Below the pieces are notes generated by a model that was not told where the DNA came from, did not search any database, and was given only the letters and a program-made list of their open reading frames with translations. This document shows, in pieces, positions 17,201-23,762 of a stretch of DNA of 35,589 nt. The DNA comes from a virus. The stretch is from IMG/VR virus record IMGVR_UViG_3300048556_000301, positions 1 through 35,589 of that record. One strand, given 5' to 3'. Position numbers and translations under genes: made by a program. Positions within the stretch are counted from its first letter, which is position 1, and each line of letters begins with the position of its first letter.

Positions 17201-20119
17201 AAGATCCCCGAGTTACAGAATTTAATAGAAAAATATTACAAGGATGTCCGAGGATTAAAGAAGGCACAGATTGAAGGTTCAGAATACACTGATCCCTTTA
17301 CCGGCAAAACCCGCAAAGAAGAAGGCAAGAAACCAATCGATGATGAGTTTGAAACTCTGTACTCAGTGGAAGATCAGAAAAACCCCAATGTGGTCGATAA
17401 ACTAAACACTGGTGGAATATTTAAAAGTAATCCACAAACAGGAGAGATCGAAAAAGATGCACTGGGTAATCCAATTCGTATGACTAAAGGTGAGGCTGAA
17501 AAAGTTTCACAGGCCGCTGGTGATCATGCCGCAGATGTATTAAAAAGAAATGGCATAGAAGTCGAAACCAACGATAAAGGTCGGCCATTTGTTAAAGACT
17601 TACCAGCACTCAGCGAAGCAGTTATTGATCAACTCGCCAAAGGACCAATTCATCCTAGACAATTAGCCGGCCTTCGTGAAATCTCCCGAGCATTAAGAGA
17701 AGGAGACGGAGAAAGGGCAGGAATGCTTATTGGTTATTATGCCGCCACACAGGGAAGAAAAGCAAAGGCTGTACCATTTGCCATCCGTACAACCATGCCA
17801 TTCGGCTTCGAGCTTACCGCACAAGGTAACATTCTTGTCCGCCTGCATGATGTCGATCAGATACAAAAGAATTTAAAATTCCTCAAAGGCGAGAAACAAC
17901 CCAAGAAATTACCCAAAGAACTAGTCGGAATGTACGATGAACTATTTGGAAACGACAATGCCGTTTGGGACGCATTTGCTCTGTATAGACAGAATACCGC
18001 CAACGGCATTGACGGCAGGACAGGACTAGATTCCGATCCAGTCATCGCAAATAAGAAATTGAACTTTCTGAATGCATTGCATGGAGGGATCACCAAGTCT
18101 CAAGTCGCTATGAATCCTGTTCTCAATGCAATCGGATATCAGATGGCAGGCATTAATAAAAAGAACAATCCATTCGGTCCAGCCACTAAAACATTCCGAT
18201 TAGATCGAGTATTCAATGCACAACGATCAGGGAGAGCATCGCCCGTAAACGAGCAAAGAGTAATTAACTTAATGTCTCCACAAGGACAGAAACTTTATAC
18301 TCCCAAACCCGAAGCCGATGTGCAGATTACCGACAAGCTCTTCATGCCGATGTCGAAGGAGGAAACGATATTTGCAGAAGTGATGAGCGATTCTAAGTTC
18401 AAAAGTGATACAAAGAGAAGAGCGGAAATGATTAGGCGGGGAGTGCCACAGGATCGTGATTTATTAGAACTCGGTCAGGAAGTCAGAAAGAAGTTAGGTA
18501 TATCTCCCTATGAATCAATTAAGGATGCGTACAAGGAGGCAAAAAGCCAAGACAAGCTCTTCATGCCGGCCTCCGAAGCGGGTGCGGGGAAGGGGAAGCA
18601 AGCCGAGGCCGCAGATTTAGATTTTAAAATTAGCACAAGAAATCCTACCGCTAAGAATGCGACTGAAAATCCAATCGCAGAAGATTTAATAATCAATACA
18701 GCATCGATTGCAGATGATGCTACAATGTTGGAATCTCATGCTTTAGCACTTCAGGAGTACCCTGGTATAAAGAAAAACTCTAAAGTGCCAAAAAGAATTA
18801 TAGATAGGTTTGTGGACCATGTGGTAGACAATCTTTTGTACCTGCACGACCAGGTTCGGCCTGAAGTCAGAGATCGATCTAAACTTTGGTACGATGGTGC
18901 TAGAAATATTACCGAGAAGTGGAATCAACAATATGGTAATGATAAACAATCAATTGCCGCCGCATTAGCTTCCTTATCTCCACAAAAAGACTGGTTTATG
19001 AATGTAGACTTAGCCCGCAGAATGCTTGATATCTATAAAGATCAATCAGGCTTTGCGTTCGATAAAGCTATGGCTAAAAAATATATTCAGCTTTTCGAAA
19101 AAGGTATCGGTAAAAAGAAAGCAACCGAGATCGCAGAGGCTATGGTTGGTAAAACTTTAAACGAGTTGCAAAGCGATTTTGAGCAAGCCGCTTTTATTCG
19201 CTCATACGATGAAGTTTATAATCCAAGAGAGTACCAGGTTGTTTCTCCTGAAGGAGATTTTATCGGACTGGCAAAATCATTAGATGGAGTAAATAAAAAA
19301 GTAGCGTGGGGCAGTATGACGGAAATTTCCAAGGCTGTTAAAGTTTTAAGAAATCCATCTAAGGAAAGCATTTCAACTGCTTTAGGTAACGCTCATAAAA
19401 TCAGAAACTTTTATAATAATATCCTTCTTCCAAATGCAGATGAGTTTTCTGTAACGATTGATACCCATGCTATTGCCGCCGCTTTACTCAGACCATTAGC
19501 TGGTGCAGATTTAGAGGTTGCAAATAATTTCGGATCAAAGCCTAAAGGTGCAAAACGAAGTATTAAGAATAGTTCTGTAAAAGGAATTAGTGGCACATAT
19601 GGAATATATGCAGATGCATACAGGAAGGCCGCAAAAGCTCGAGGTATTTTGCCTAGAGAAATGCAAAGCATAACCTGGGAGGCAGTTAGAGGATTATATG
19701 AAGCTAAATGGAAAACAAAATCTAATAAGGCTAAAATTGACAATTTGTGGAAAAAATACGAGAATGGAGAACTAACTTTAAATGAAACAAGAGAACAAAT
19801 CCTTGAAGCCGCAGACGGAATCAGAGAACCTGAATGGGTTACAGAAAGATCCGATAGTGGAACAGATGGAGGTAATGAATCTTCCAATAAATCGGAGGAA
19901 TTATATCGGTCTGAGTTGGGGGGATCGGAATTACGAGCCAACCCCCGAGGAGGAAGAACTAATCCCCGAGGTTCTAAAGAAGTAAACTTCTTGCCGGCTG
20001 GAAACTTTTCTAGCCAACCCGCCAATCGCATTACCCGCCAAGCACCCGCTATGCCTGGTAATCGGTTCATGCTACCTGCGGCTACAGCAGGTGCTAAATC
20101 TGCCGAGCGATTTCGCTAA
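14276..20119 (+). CDS. Giant multidomain ejected virion protein: metallopeptidase motif plus DNA glycosylase-like domain
   Basis: A 1947-aa protein in the position of T7 gp16. Gly/Ala-rich hydrophobic stretches (about 450-485, 521-560, 687-735) could form a membrane channel. A zinc-peptidase motif H824-E825-I-T-H828 follows, with E905 in REIFADQGADF a possible third ligand. FMP linkers occur at D1353-KLFMP, D1426-KLFMP, NFLPAG and RFMLPAA near the C-terminus. The region of about 1480-1880 matches the core of endonuclease III: SLSPQKDW (S1566 on) with MNVDLA, HK1708IRN, and VTID1729THA against SAQ..VNKA, RKTAN and AVDTH. This layout recalls phage polyvalent proteins. No lytic transglycosylase motif was seen. 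The C-terminal 100 residues are disordered-looking. Confidence 0.75.
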   Translation: MAKYEISHPELPQLQGILELDDGVEPSEQHFWEAAKTVVRPYGASQLSDNAKIAAYKNGFFDTPSTPILDVEDDPETIQNEEQPGMLSSLGDMVSKLGTRIDPLTSPYSKVLQLDDEPVAYDKTENLEQFRVAGKYLFGLLDNQESLSDLGFDPISEALKYTGMPFYTKNKDARGRVKAAAMDYATDNIKASAGMGMARAFKTPEFLLEGGAYLANKITLDEEDDEEILDYVNSAIGFDKVNSEYETAAELAAWVMDNPVDAIKSTVGIEPEKMSFSSQLEQDIRTGYQEPSEGVGLAFEIVGDPLNLAGAPVAKAVTSPMRIGLKGRMLKTLTDVQQKTMELTKYQNILKKLPDDALVKGRVAQQAERVAGELAEQQKILQKYGSNSLHLRLMGKASPETLGKVAMETFDQSTDAGKMGMSLVQEATKASDQMSKLRRVANTAAKLNPEIAGATVGGLVAGPVGAVAGATIPTVIKVARLISFMPENVATRYIITAAQNAGEEITEQAARQRYRNYRNMLGTALGLGSAAGFAIDSDALGGGAGIAALSTLLGPKALSLFDNIARDARVVGSELTLARTGDHTPFFRRLSMLPTPDQGLAGATMDKFNILMKPGPEGLVSRVGDAIAQGGRASVKEVNPSAQPFRVGPGGEKIGQAPTISGATQKVANFLDKAGPFGRIGSPVESMGRFATGMAVGAAIPSTIGFVASGGQASGAVAGAVMSAPFTALGTGAGMYQNYKTKGDLYAKQIGDIQYYREHLTKNEREEFDALPANIRANVAGYSLSHPDVVFKQTSEGEGGFNPVTMEVSYNPNGTGFLKGTMAHEITHFMEVHGLTPMVNRILFGDQTTKTPGEFASYDKDGNIVYTDEFMQLRDIYMDRLRKDTSLDPDAVAEYEANPQKIGREIFADQGADFLLTGKREKALNQGPVGKLMQETLKGITGVSFLRDFLLKMNLPLNADGKFITSTDLFKGKLRKIPELQNLIEKYYKDVRGLKKAQIEGSEYTDPFTGKTRKEEGKKPIDDEFETLYSVEDQKNPNVVDKLNTGGIFKSNPQTGEIEKDALGNPIRMTKGEAEKVSQAAGDHAADVLKRNGIEVETNDKGRPFVKDLPALSEAVIDQLAKGPIHPRQLAGLREISRALREGDGERAGMLIGYYAATQGRKAKAVPFAIRTTMPFGFELTAQGNILVRLHDVDQIQKNLKFLKGEKQPKKLPKELVGMYDELFGNDNAVWDAFALYRQNTANGIDGRTGLDSDPVIANKKLNFLNALHGGITKSQVAMNPVLNAIGYQMAGINKKNNPFGPATKTFRLDRVFNAQRSGRASPVNEQRVINLMSPQGQKLYTPKPEADVQITDKLFMPMSKEETIFAEVMSDSKFKSDTKRRAEMIRRGVPQDRDLLELGQEVRKKLGISPYESIKDAYKEAKSQDKLFMPASEAGAGKGKQAEAADLDFKISTRNPTAKNATENPIAEDLIINTASIADDATMLESHALALQEYPGIKKNSKVPKRIIDRFVDHVVDNLLYLHDQVRPEVRDRSKLWYDGARNITEKWNQQYGNDKQSIAAALASLSPQKDWFMNVDLARRMLDIYKDQSGFAFDKAMAKKYIQLFEKGIGKKKATEIAEAMVGKTLNELQSDFEQAAFIRSYDEVYNPREYQVVSPEGDFIGLAKSLDGVNKKVAWGSMTEISKAVKVLRNPSKESISTALGNAHKIRNFYNNILLPNADEFSVTIDTHAIAAALLRPLAGADLEVANNFGSKPKGAKRSIKNSSVKGISGTYGIYADAYRKAAKARGILPREMQSITWEAVRGLYEAKWKTKSNKAKIDNLWKKYENGELTLNETREQILEAADGIREPEWVTERSDSGTDGGNESSNKSEELYRSELGGSELRANPRGGRTNPRGSKEVNFLPAGNFSSQPANRITRQAPAMPGNRFMLPAATAGAKSAERFR

Positions 20120-20156
20120 TTAGGCACTGATATCCCTCTATATCCGCAAACAAGCC

Positions 20157-20241
20157 CTTGCGTTAATTAGGTATTAATTTCTGCCAATTTCTGCCGTTTT
20201 AGGGTTGATCTTGTGAATATCTGTGCCAAAATTAACGCAAG
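20157..20241 (+). repeat. 12-bp inverted repeat flanking a tandem 10-mer
   Basis: CTTGCGTTAATT (20157-20168) and AATTAACGCAAG (20230-20241) are perfect inverted repeats 61 bp apart. Between them AATTTCTGCC is repeated back to back (20176-20185, 20186-20195). The element sits between the end of the virion genes and the first gene of the next block, so it may be an operator, a recombination site or a transcription boundary. There is no U-tract, so it is not a simple terminator. Confidence 0.7.
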
Positions 20242-20259
20242 CAGTTGCATGATATATTT

Positions 20260-20682
20260 ATGAAAAAAGGCAAGAAAAGATGGATTAACGACATGGCGTG
20301 TACCTTGTACTATCGGGGTATGACCCGTAAGTGTTTTGGTGAGGATATCGATCACTTGAAGCAACGAGTGCCATTAGCGATCCAACGCGAGTGGAAACTA
20401 CGGGCTAACATGAATACGGACTTCATGCATAAACTATCGTCAAACGAGTATAGAGGGTATACAATAGCTCTTACTGGTGAACGCATTAATTACATCATTA
20501 TCGACCGAAAAGACCTTGTTAAAGAGGCCGCCAAGCTACTCGGTCAAATTGGTGGCCAGGCAGGAACAGGTAAGAAAAAAGTTCGAGGCGATTCAAATTA
20601 TTATCGAGTTTTACGAATGAAAGGTGTAGAGAAGAAGAAACAAAAAATGCGTGAAAACATAAAAACAGATAGTTATGAATAA
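20260..20682 (+). CDS. 140-aa basic hypothetical protein
   Basis: ATG 20260 is chosen; an upstream in-frame TTG at 20245 would add five residues. There is no SD. The protein is basic (KKGKKRWINDMACTLYYRG at the start and a Lys-rich C-terminus), contains a possible structured core (YRGYTIALTGERINYIIIDR), and lies alone between two control regions. It is the first gene after the virion block, so an early or regulatory role is possible. No family recognised. Confidence 0.6.
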   Translation: MKKGKKRWINDMACTLYYRGMTRKCFGEDIDHLKQRVPLAIQREWKLRANMNTDFMHKLSSNEYRGYTIALTGERINYIIIDRKDLVKEAAKLLGQIGGQAGTGKKKVRGDSNYYRVLRMKGVEKKKQKMRENIKTDSYE

Positions 20683-20720
20683 TTTTCATGTACGAAATTG
20701 AAAGATTAATGTACTTTTTA

Positions 20721-20749
20721 TTGACAAGTTGCGTGTATGTTGATTTAAA
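20721..20749 (+). promoter_or_regulatory. Candidate sigma70-type promoter
   Basis: TTGACA (20721-20726) is a perfect -35 hexamer, with TTTAAA (20744-20749) 17 bp downstream matching four of six -10 positions. It lies in the roughly 250-bp gap before the replication genes and points towards them. The -10 is weak, so this is only a candidate. I see no convincing gene in 20683-20930. Confidence 0.35.
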
Positions 20750-20811
20750 GCGGTATAGTTTAGCAAGTGATGGGCTAAACAAGTTCTTTTACAATACATT
20801 TCATAACAATA

Positions 20812-20910
20812 ACCGGCGGATTAATTGCAGAACTGTTTCGCACAATATGCATTATCTAATTTTTTGCGACATTTCTGAGGGATAACTAAGTTTAGTTTTT
20901 TTCCGCCGGT
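20812..20910 (+). repeat. 9-bp inverted repeat with hairpin and T-tract
   Basis: ACCGGCGGA (20812-20820) and TCCGCCGGT (20902-20910) are perfect inverted repeats. Just before the second arm, AACTAAGTTTAGTT (20884-20897) is a small palindrome followed by T residues to 20902, resembling a weak AT-rich terminator. Together they may form a leader structure between the candidate promoter at 20721 and the gene at 20931. Confidence 0.45.
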
Positions 20911-20913
20911 GAC

Positions 20914-20922
20914 TTATTCACA
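20914..20922 (+). promoter_or_regulatory. DnaA-box-like site
   Basis: TTATTCACA matches the DnaA box consensus TTATnCACA in non-coding DNA nine bases before the gene at 20931. About one such match per 35 kb is expected by chance, so it matters only because the phage encodes a DnaA-domain-IV-like protein (22393-22665). Confidence 0.3.
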
Positions 20923-20930
20923 TCGGCAAC

Positions 20931-21128
20931 ATGGAAAATAACCCACTAAACAACTACCACCCAATACTTTTATCAAAGGAAGAAGTCAAAGAAATCTTCC
21001 GCTTAGGTTCTGACAGAAGTCTTAGAGACCTAAAAAACGAATACGGCCTTCGTAAGAAGGGCAGGCATTACCTGGCCAAAGATGTCCGCAGGGCAATCCA
21101 TGAAATGGAAATGGATCAGGCGGCATGA
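20931..21128 (+). CDS. 65-aa small DNA-binding-like protein
   Basis: ATG 20931 follows GGCAAC; the stop overlaps the next ATG. The layout LLSKEEVKEIFRLGSDRSLR followed by KKGRHYLAKDVRRAI is that of short winged-helix or excisionase-like helix-turn-helix proteins, in which a helix-turn-helix is followed by a wing. It is the first gene of the replication block and could regulate it. Family assignment is uncertain. Confidence 0.6.
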   Translation: MENNPLNNYHPILLSKEEVKEIFRLGSDRSLRDLKNEYGLRKKGRHYLAKDVRRAIHEMEMDQAA

Positions 21129-21583
21129 AGCTTACTATCGGAATAGACCCCGGCAAGTCAGGTGGCTACGCAATCGGTTGGGATGGATTGGCTAATATTC
21201 ATCTGCATAAGCTCGAGGAGGACTTCGAATTTGTCGAGCACATGAAGGAGCTAAAAAGGCATCCTGATGTTGAATCGATAGAGGCAGTGGTTGAATTGGT
21301 TCCTCCGTTTGCCGGCAAAATGATCCCAAGTTCAGCCAGCTTTAAGCTAGGATTTTCATGCGGATTCTTACATGGCGTTCTCCGCATGGCCGAGATTCCT
21401 TTTACCCTTATCCGACCACAGGAGTGGCAGAAGGGGCTGAGTGGGCTGAGTGGTCTGACATCGAATAAGCGTAAGAAGGTTTTAATGAATCACGCAAAAC
21501 AATTTTTCCCTACTACCAAGGGACTCACTCTCAAAACAGCCGATGCGGTTCTTATCCTTCGGCATTTTTTACTAAACACCTAA
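21125..21583 (+). CDS. RuvC-like Holliday junction resolvase
   Basis: A 152-aa RNase H-fold protein. IGIDPGKSGGYAIG carries the first catalytic Asp (D8), AVVELVPP has E57, and KTADAVLI has D140; a fourth acid usual in RuvC is replaced by Lys/Thr. This is the length and motif order of phage RuvC-like resolvases, which cut branched DNA before packaging and during recombination. A 9-bp tandem duplication (21434-21451) encodes the GLSGLSG segment. It is translationally coupled to the gene upstream (ATGA). Confidence 0.85.
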   Translation: MKLTIGIDPGKSGGYAIGWDGLANIHLHKLEEDFEFVEHMKELKRHPDVESIEAVVELVPPFAGKMIPSSASFKLGFSCGFLHGVLRMAEIPFTLIRPQEWQKGLSGLSGLTSNKRKKVLMNHAKQFFPTTKGLTLKTADAVLILRHFLLNT

Positions 21584-21608
21584 TGGGCGTTCACCCGTCA
21601 AAATGAAC
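21583..21608 (+). promoter_or_regulatory. H-type pseudoknot upstream of the SSB-like gene
   Basis: Stem 1 pairs 21583-21587 (ATGGG) with 21594-21598 (CCCGT). Its loop contributes GTTCA (21589-21593), which pairs with TGAAC (21604-21608) as stem 2. Loop lengths of 1 (21588) and 5 nt (21599-21603) are geometrically acceptable. The 17 bases from here to ATG 21626 are A-rich and unstructured. T4 gene 32 mRNA has a leader pseudoknot followed by an unstructured region that binds its own SSB; the resemblance is by analogy. Confidence 0.5.
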
Positions 21609-21625
21609 ATAGAAAGATAAATAAC

Positions 21626-22252
21626 ATGGCAATATTAACACAATCATCTAACGGAGAAGGACCGATCACAGGTTGGTCGCTCGAACCATGCAGACCAGGG
21701 CAGTACCTAGCGATCTGCTTGGAGGTAAAAGATAGCTTCGGCATACAGCGTCCTAAGTACGAAGACCCTTCTCAGATCGAAACACTCGATGTCTGCCGGT
21801 TTCTTTTCGGAACTCAGGACGGGCAATTGGTTCAAACAGGTGAGATGAAAATCTCAGCCCATGAGAAATCAAAACTGACAGGCGTACTGACATCATGGTT
21901 AGGTTCTGCTCCTGGTGCAGGATTCGACACTGAATCTTTAAGAGGTAAAGGAGCGATGATTAACATCGTGGAAAAGACTTCAATGAAGGGCAGGACCTAT
22001 TCCGATATTACATCGGTAACTCCAGTAATGGCAGGAATGGAAGCACAGGTTCCACAGGCATCGAACTTTACGATACCAGGCGGATCACCTGCTCCTGCAC
22101 AACCGGCTCCCGCTGTTGTACAGCAACCCGTACAACCTGTTCAGGCGACTCAGGCGACTACCACTGTAACAGTCGAGCAACCGCAGACAGTTCAGCCTGC
22201 ACAAACACAAATGTTTTCCCAACCTTCTTCAGGGCAGAGCGTTCCGTTCTGA
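21626..22252 (+). CDS. Single-stranded DNA-binding protein-like
   Basis: A 208-aa protein. Residues 1-135 look like an OB-fold domain of the phage SSB-like type (PCRPGQYLAICLEVKDSFG, CRFLFG, GKGAMINIVEKTSMKGRTYS). The remaining tail is disordered, rich in Pro, Gln and Val, and ends SVPF; a C-terminal Pro-Phe is the tip that SSB proteins use to bind partner proteins, although the acidic residues before it are missing. It lies among replication genes. It begins MAILTQ, as does the nuclease at 22729. The leader pseudoknot suggests autogenous translational control. Confidence 0.7.
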   Translation: MAILTQSSNGEGPITGWSLEPCRPGQYLAICLEVKDSFGIQRPKYEDPSQIETLDVCRFLFGTQDGQLVQTGEMKISAHEKSKLTGVLTSWLGSAPGAGFDTESLRGKGAMINIVEKTSMKGRTYSDITSVTPVMAGMEAQVPQASNFTIPGGSPAPAQPAPAVVQQPVQPVQATQATTTVTVEQPQTVQPAQTQMFSQPSSGQSVPF

Positions 22253-22279
22253 GTAGTGTATAGACATAATAATACCCTT

Positions 22280-22310
22280 GGGTGGCCGGTTAGTGTGTGG
22301 CCGGTCACCC
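22280..22310 (+). terminator. Stem-loop after SSB-like gene
   Basis: GGGTGGCCGG (22280-22289) pairs with CCGGTCACCC (22301-22310), ten pairs with one G-T, around an 11-nt loop. It begins 28 bases after the SSB-like stop. The next bases (TCTACCCC) are not a U-tract, so it may be a partial terminator or an mRNA 3'-end stabiliser rather than a full intrinsic terminator. Its stem echoes the GCCGG/CCGGC core of the capsid terminator. Confidence 0.5.
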
Positions 22311-22330
22311 TCTACCCCAACAACAACGAC

Positions 22331-22396
22331 ATGAATCCAATAATACTTTTAGCAATAGGGTGGCTCGCCGTAGTCATCGATATTTTTTTAACATGA
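22331..22396 (+). CDS. 21-aa hydrophobic micropeptide (possible)
   Basis: ATG 22331 begins an ORF of 21 codons that is almost entirely one membrane helix (IILLAIGWLAVVIDIFL). Its TGA overlaps the ATG of the DnaA-like gene (ATGA, 22393-22396), the same coupling seen between confirmed genes here. No SD is visible. It could be a real membrane micropeptide or just a coupling leader. Confidence 0.35.
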   Translation: MNPIILLAIGWLAVVIDIFLT

Positions 22397-22665
22397 GAGA
22401 TTTAAAGGAAATTTTTAAGGCCGTAAGGAAGGTGGGCTTTACCAAAGGAGATATACTCAGCAAGAATCGTAAACAACCTTTAGCCTTGGTTCGACAGGTG
22501 GCAGTTTGGCTTGCTCGAGAAGGCAGAACGCTCGAGGAGTTGGGCGATATATTTAATCGTAACCATGCGGCGTGTTTACATTCGGTAAGACAAGTAGATA
22601 ATCGTTTATCCTATAATGACCTAGAGGTTGCCGAATTGATGGAAAAGATGGAGGTGGCTACATGA
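22393..22665 (+). CDS. DnaA domain IV-like DNA-binding protein
   Basis: A 90-aa protein from ATG 22393; an in-frame start at 22297 would run through the hairpin region and is not preferred. The segment ILSKNRKQPLALVRQVAVWL, AREGRTLEELGDIF, NRNHAACLHSVRQV matches the DNA-binding C-terminal domain of DnaA (SK.R..., RQ.AMYL, SL..IG..F, DH.TVLHA..K). The AAA+ and N-terminal domains are absent, so it cannot unwind an origin by itself. It may bind DnaA boxes as a competitor or origin marker. It lies between SSB-like and exonuclease genes. Confidence 0.75.
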   Translation: MRDLKEIFKAVRKVGFTKGDILSKNRKQPLALVRQVAVWLAREGRTLEELGDIFNRNHAACLHSVRQVDNRLSYNDLEVAELMEKMEVAT

Positions 22666-22754
22666 TCTACATCAAGCGAACCATCCACCTGGTATATTTT
22701 TTATACCGATGTGGGAAGGAGGTAATCCGTGGCTATATTAACACAAAAGCCTAA
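22662..22754 (+). CDS. 30-aa ORF overlapping the exonuclease start (possible)
   Basis: ATG 22662 overlaps the previous stop and the ORF runs 26 bases into the next gene. The peptide is basic and partly hydrophobic (RTIHLVYFLYR). It contains the hairpin and SD of the downstream gene, so it may serve only as a coupling leader that brings ribosomes through that region. Weak evidence. Confidence 0.2.
   Translation: MIYIKRTIHLVYFLYRCGKEVIRGYINTKA
22691..22723 (+). promoter_or_regulatory. Hairpin and consensus SD for exonuclease gene
   Basis: GGTATA (22691-22696) and TATACC (22702-22707) form a 6-bp hairpin with a T5 loop. It is followed by AAGGAGGT (22716-22723), a full match to the anti-SD, five bases before GTG 22729. 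The strong SD justifies the GTG start and contrasts with the SD-less starts of most genes here. Confidence 0.6.
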
Positions 22755-23547
22755 ACGAGGAGGAGGTGGCCATTGGTACACTGCAACAGGAGAGGCTCGC
22801 CATACGATGCCCAAGGCGGACGGGAGTGGCGATAGGAATACCGATTTAAAAGATGCTAGAAAGTATCGATTGATACCTTCGGTGACAACTATACTCAGTA
22901 TGCTTGCAAAGCCTGGGCTTGATTGGTGGAAGCGGAATCAGCTTTTGAGAATAGCATATGATAATCCTCCAAAAATGGACGAATCTTTTGAACGATTTGC
23001 ATACAAGTGCTTAGAATTGCATCAACAACCTGTGGAAGATGCGGCTAGTTTTGGAACTCGGGTACATGATGCAATCGAAAAATACTTCGAGGGATATCCT
23101 ATCGATGATGATCTCCTTGAATATGTAAATCCAGCGTTCGCCTGGAAGCAGGAGAATCAATTACGATTCATTGAGCGGGAAAAGATTCTCGTCAACATGG
23201 AACATGGGTTTGCCGGTACTGTTGATATTGTGGGACTCGGGGCGAATAACGAGAAGTTCATAGTCGATTGGAAAACAAGACGAACTGAGCCTGGTAAGAA
23301 GGTAACAAGTTACGAATATCAGATTCATCAAATAGCCGCCTATGCCGCTACATACTGGGGCGAGGATCAGGTGGAGCAGATGCAGGTGCATGGAGCGAAC
23401 TGCTACATATCCTCTACGGAACCTGGTCGCTATGAGGTAATAAAATATTCCCCCGAAGAACTGAGGGATGCATGGCAGGCATTTAAGTCATTATGCCGAC
23501 TATGGCGTTCGGTTAAAGAATACGATCCTAGGAAAACATCCGACTAA
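22729..23547 (+). CDS. PD-(D/E)XK exonuclease (RecB/Cas4-like)
   Basis: A 272-aa nuclease with GTG start set by a perfect SD. The motifs run in the RecB order: FGTRVHDAIEKYF (His), GFAGTVDIVG (Asp), FIVDWKTRR (DxK) and YEYQIHQIAAYAA (QxxxY). It fits the PDDEXK_1-type exonucleases that phages use for recombination or host DNA breakdown. It lies two genes downstream of an SSB-like gene, as in many phage recombination modules. No Cys cluster for an iron-sulphur centre is visible, unlike true Cas4. Its start MAILTQ repeats that of the SSB-like protein. Confidence 0.88.
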   Translation: MAILTQKPKRGGGGHWYTATGEARHTMPKADGSGDRNTDLKDARKYRLIPSVTTILSMLAKPGLDWWKRNQLLRIAYDNPPKMDESFERFAYKCLELHQQPVEDAASFGTRVHDAIEKYFEGYPIDDDLLEYVNPAFAWKQENQLRFIEREKILVNMEHGFAGTVDIVGLGANNEKFIVDWKTRRTEPGKKVTSYEYQIHQIAAYAATYWGEDQVEQMQVHGANCYISSTEPGRYEVIKYSPEELRDAWQAFKSLCRLWRSVKEYDPRKTSD

Positions 23548-23762
23548 TGGGACCTGCTCGATATGGGAACGGACCAAGGCCAACGATTAGCTATGAGGCT
23601 TTATTTCCATCGACTGAGGAGATGCAAAGGGCATGGGCATACTTTTGGTCGCAGAACCGGCTCAGTATCGATGAGCACGGGCGGAAGTATCGGACGAATG
23701 ATCCGAGGGTGATGCCTGCATCTCGAGAGTTTGAATTTAAGAATAGGAGGAGGAGGAAATGA
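23547..23762 (+). CDS. 71-aa hypothetical protein with poly-Arg tail
   Basis: Start overlaps the previous stop by one base (TAATG). The protein is Pro/Arg-rich with a central SYEALFPSTEEMQRAWAYFW and ends FKNRRRRK. Its last codons are four consecutive AGG, which double as a very strong SD for the ORF at 23759. No family recognised; small replication accessory protein by position. Confidence 0.6.
   Translation: MGPARYGNGPRPTISYEALFPSTEEMQRAWAYFWSQNRLSIDEHGRKYRTNDPRVMPASREFEFKNRRRRK

Noticed and set aside
19782-19985. Alternative-frame ORF inside the giant gene with protein-like text (IGLSWGDRNYEPTPEEEE)
   Set aside because: It overlaps the long frame completely, has no SD, and the main frame continues to a sensible C-terminus with an FMLPAA motif. 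An old frameshift is possible but not supported.
20688-20885. 65-codon ORF in the control region
   Set aside because: Composition is not protein-like compared with neighbours, there is no SD, and it covers a TTGACA candidate and an inverted-repeat arm. Treated as non-coding.
21585-21612. Glutamine or preQ1 riboswitch, because of CGTTCACCC and a small pseudoknot
   Set aside because: The conserved CGGAAGUAGG of glutamine riboswitches and the A-rich ACUA tail of preQ1-I are absent. A protein-binding pseudoknot fits better.
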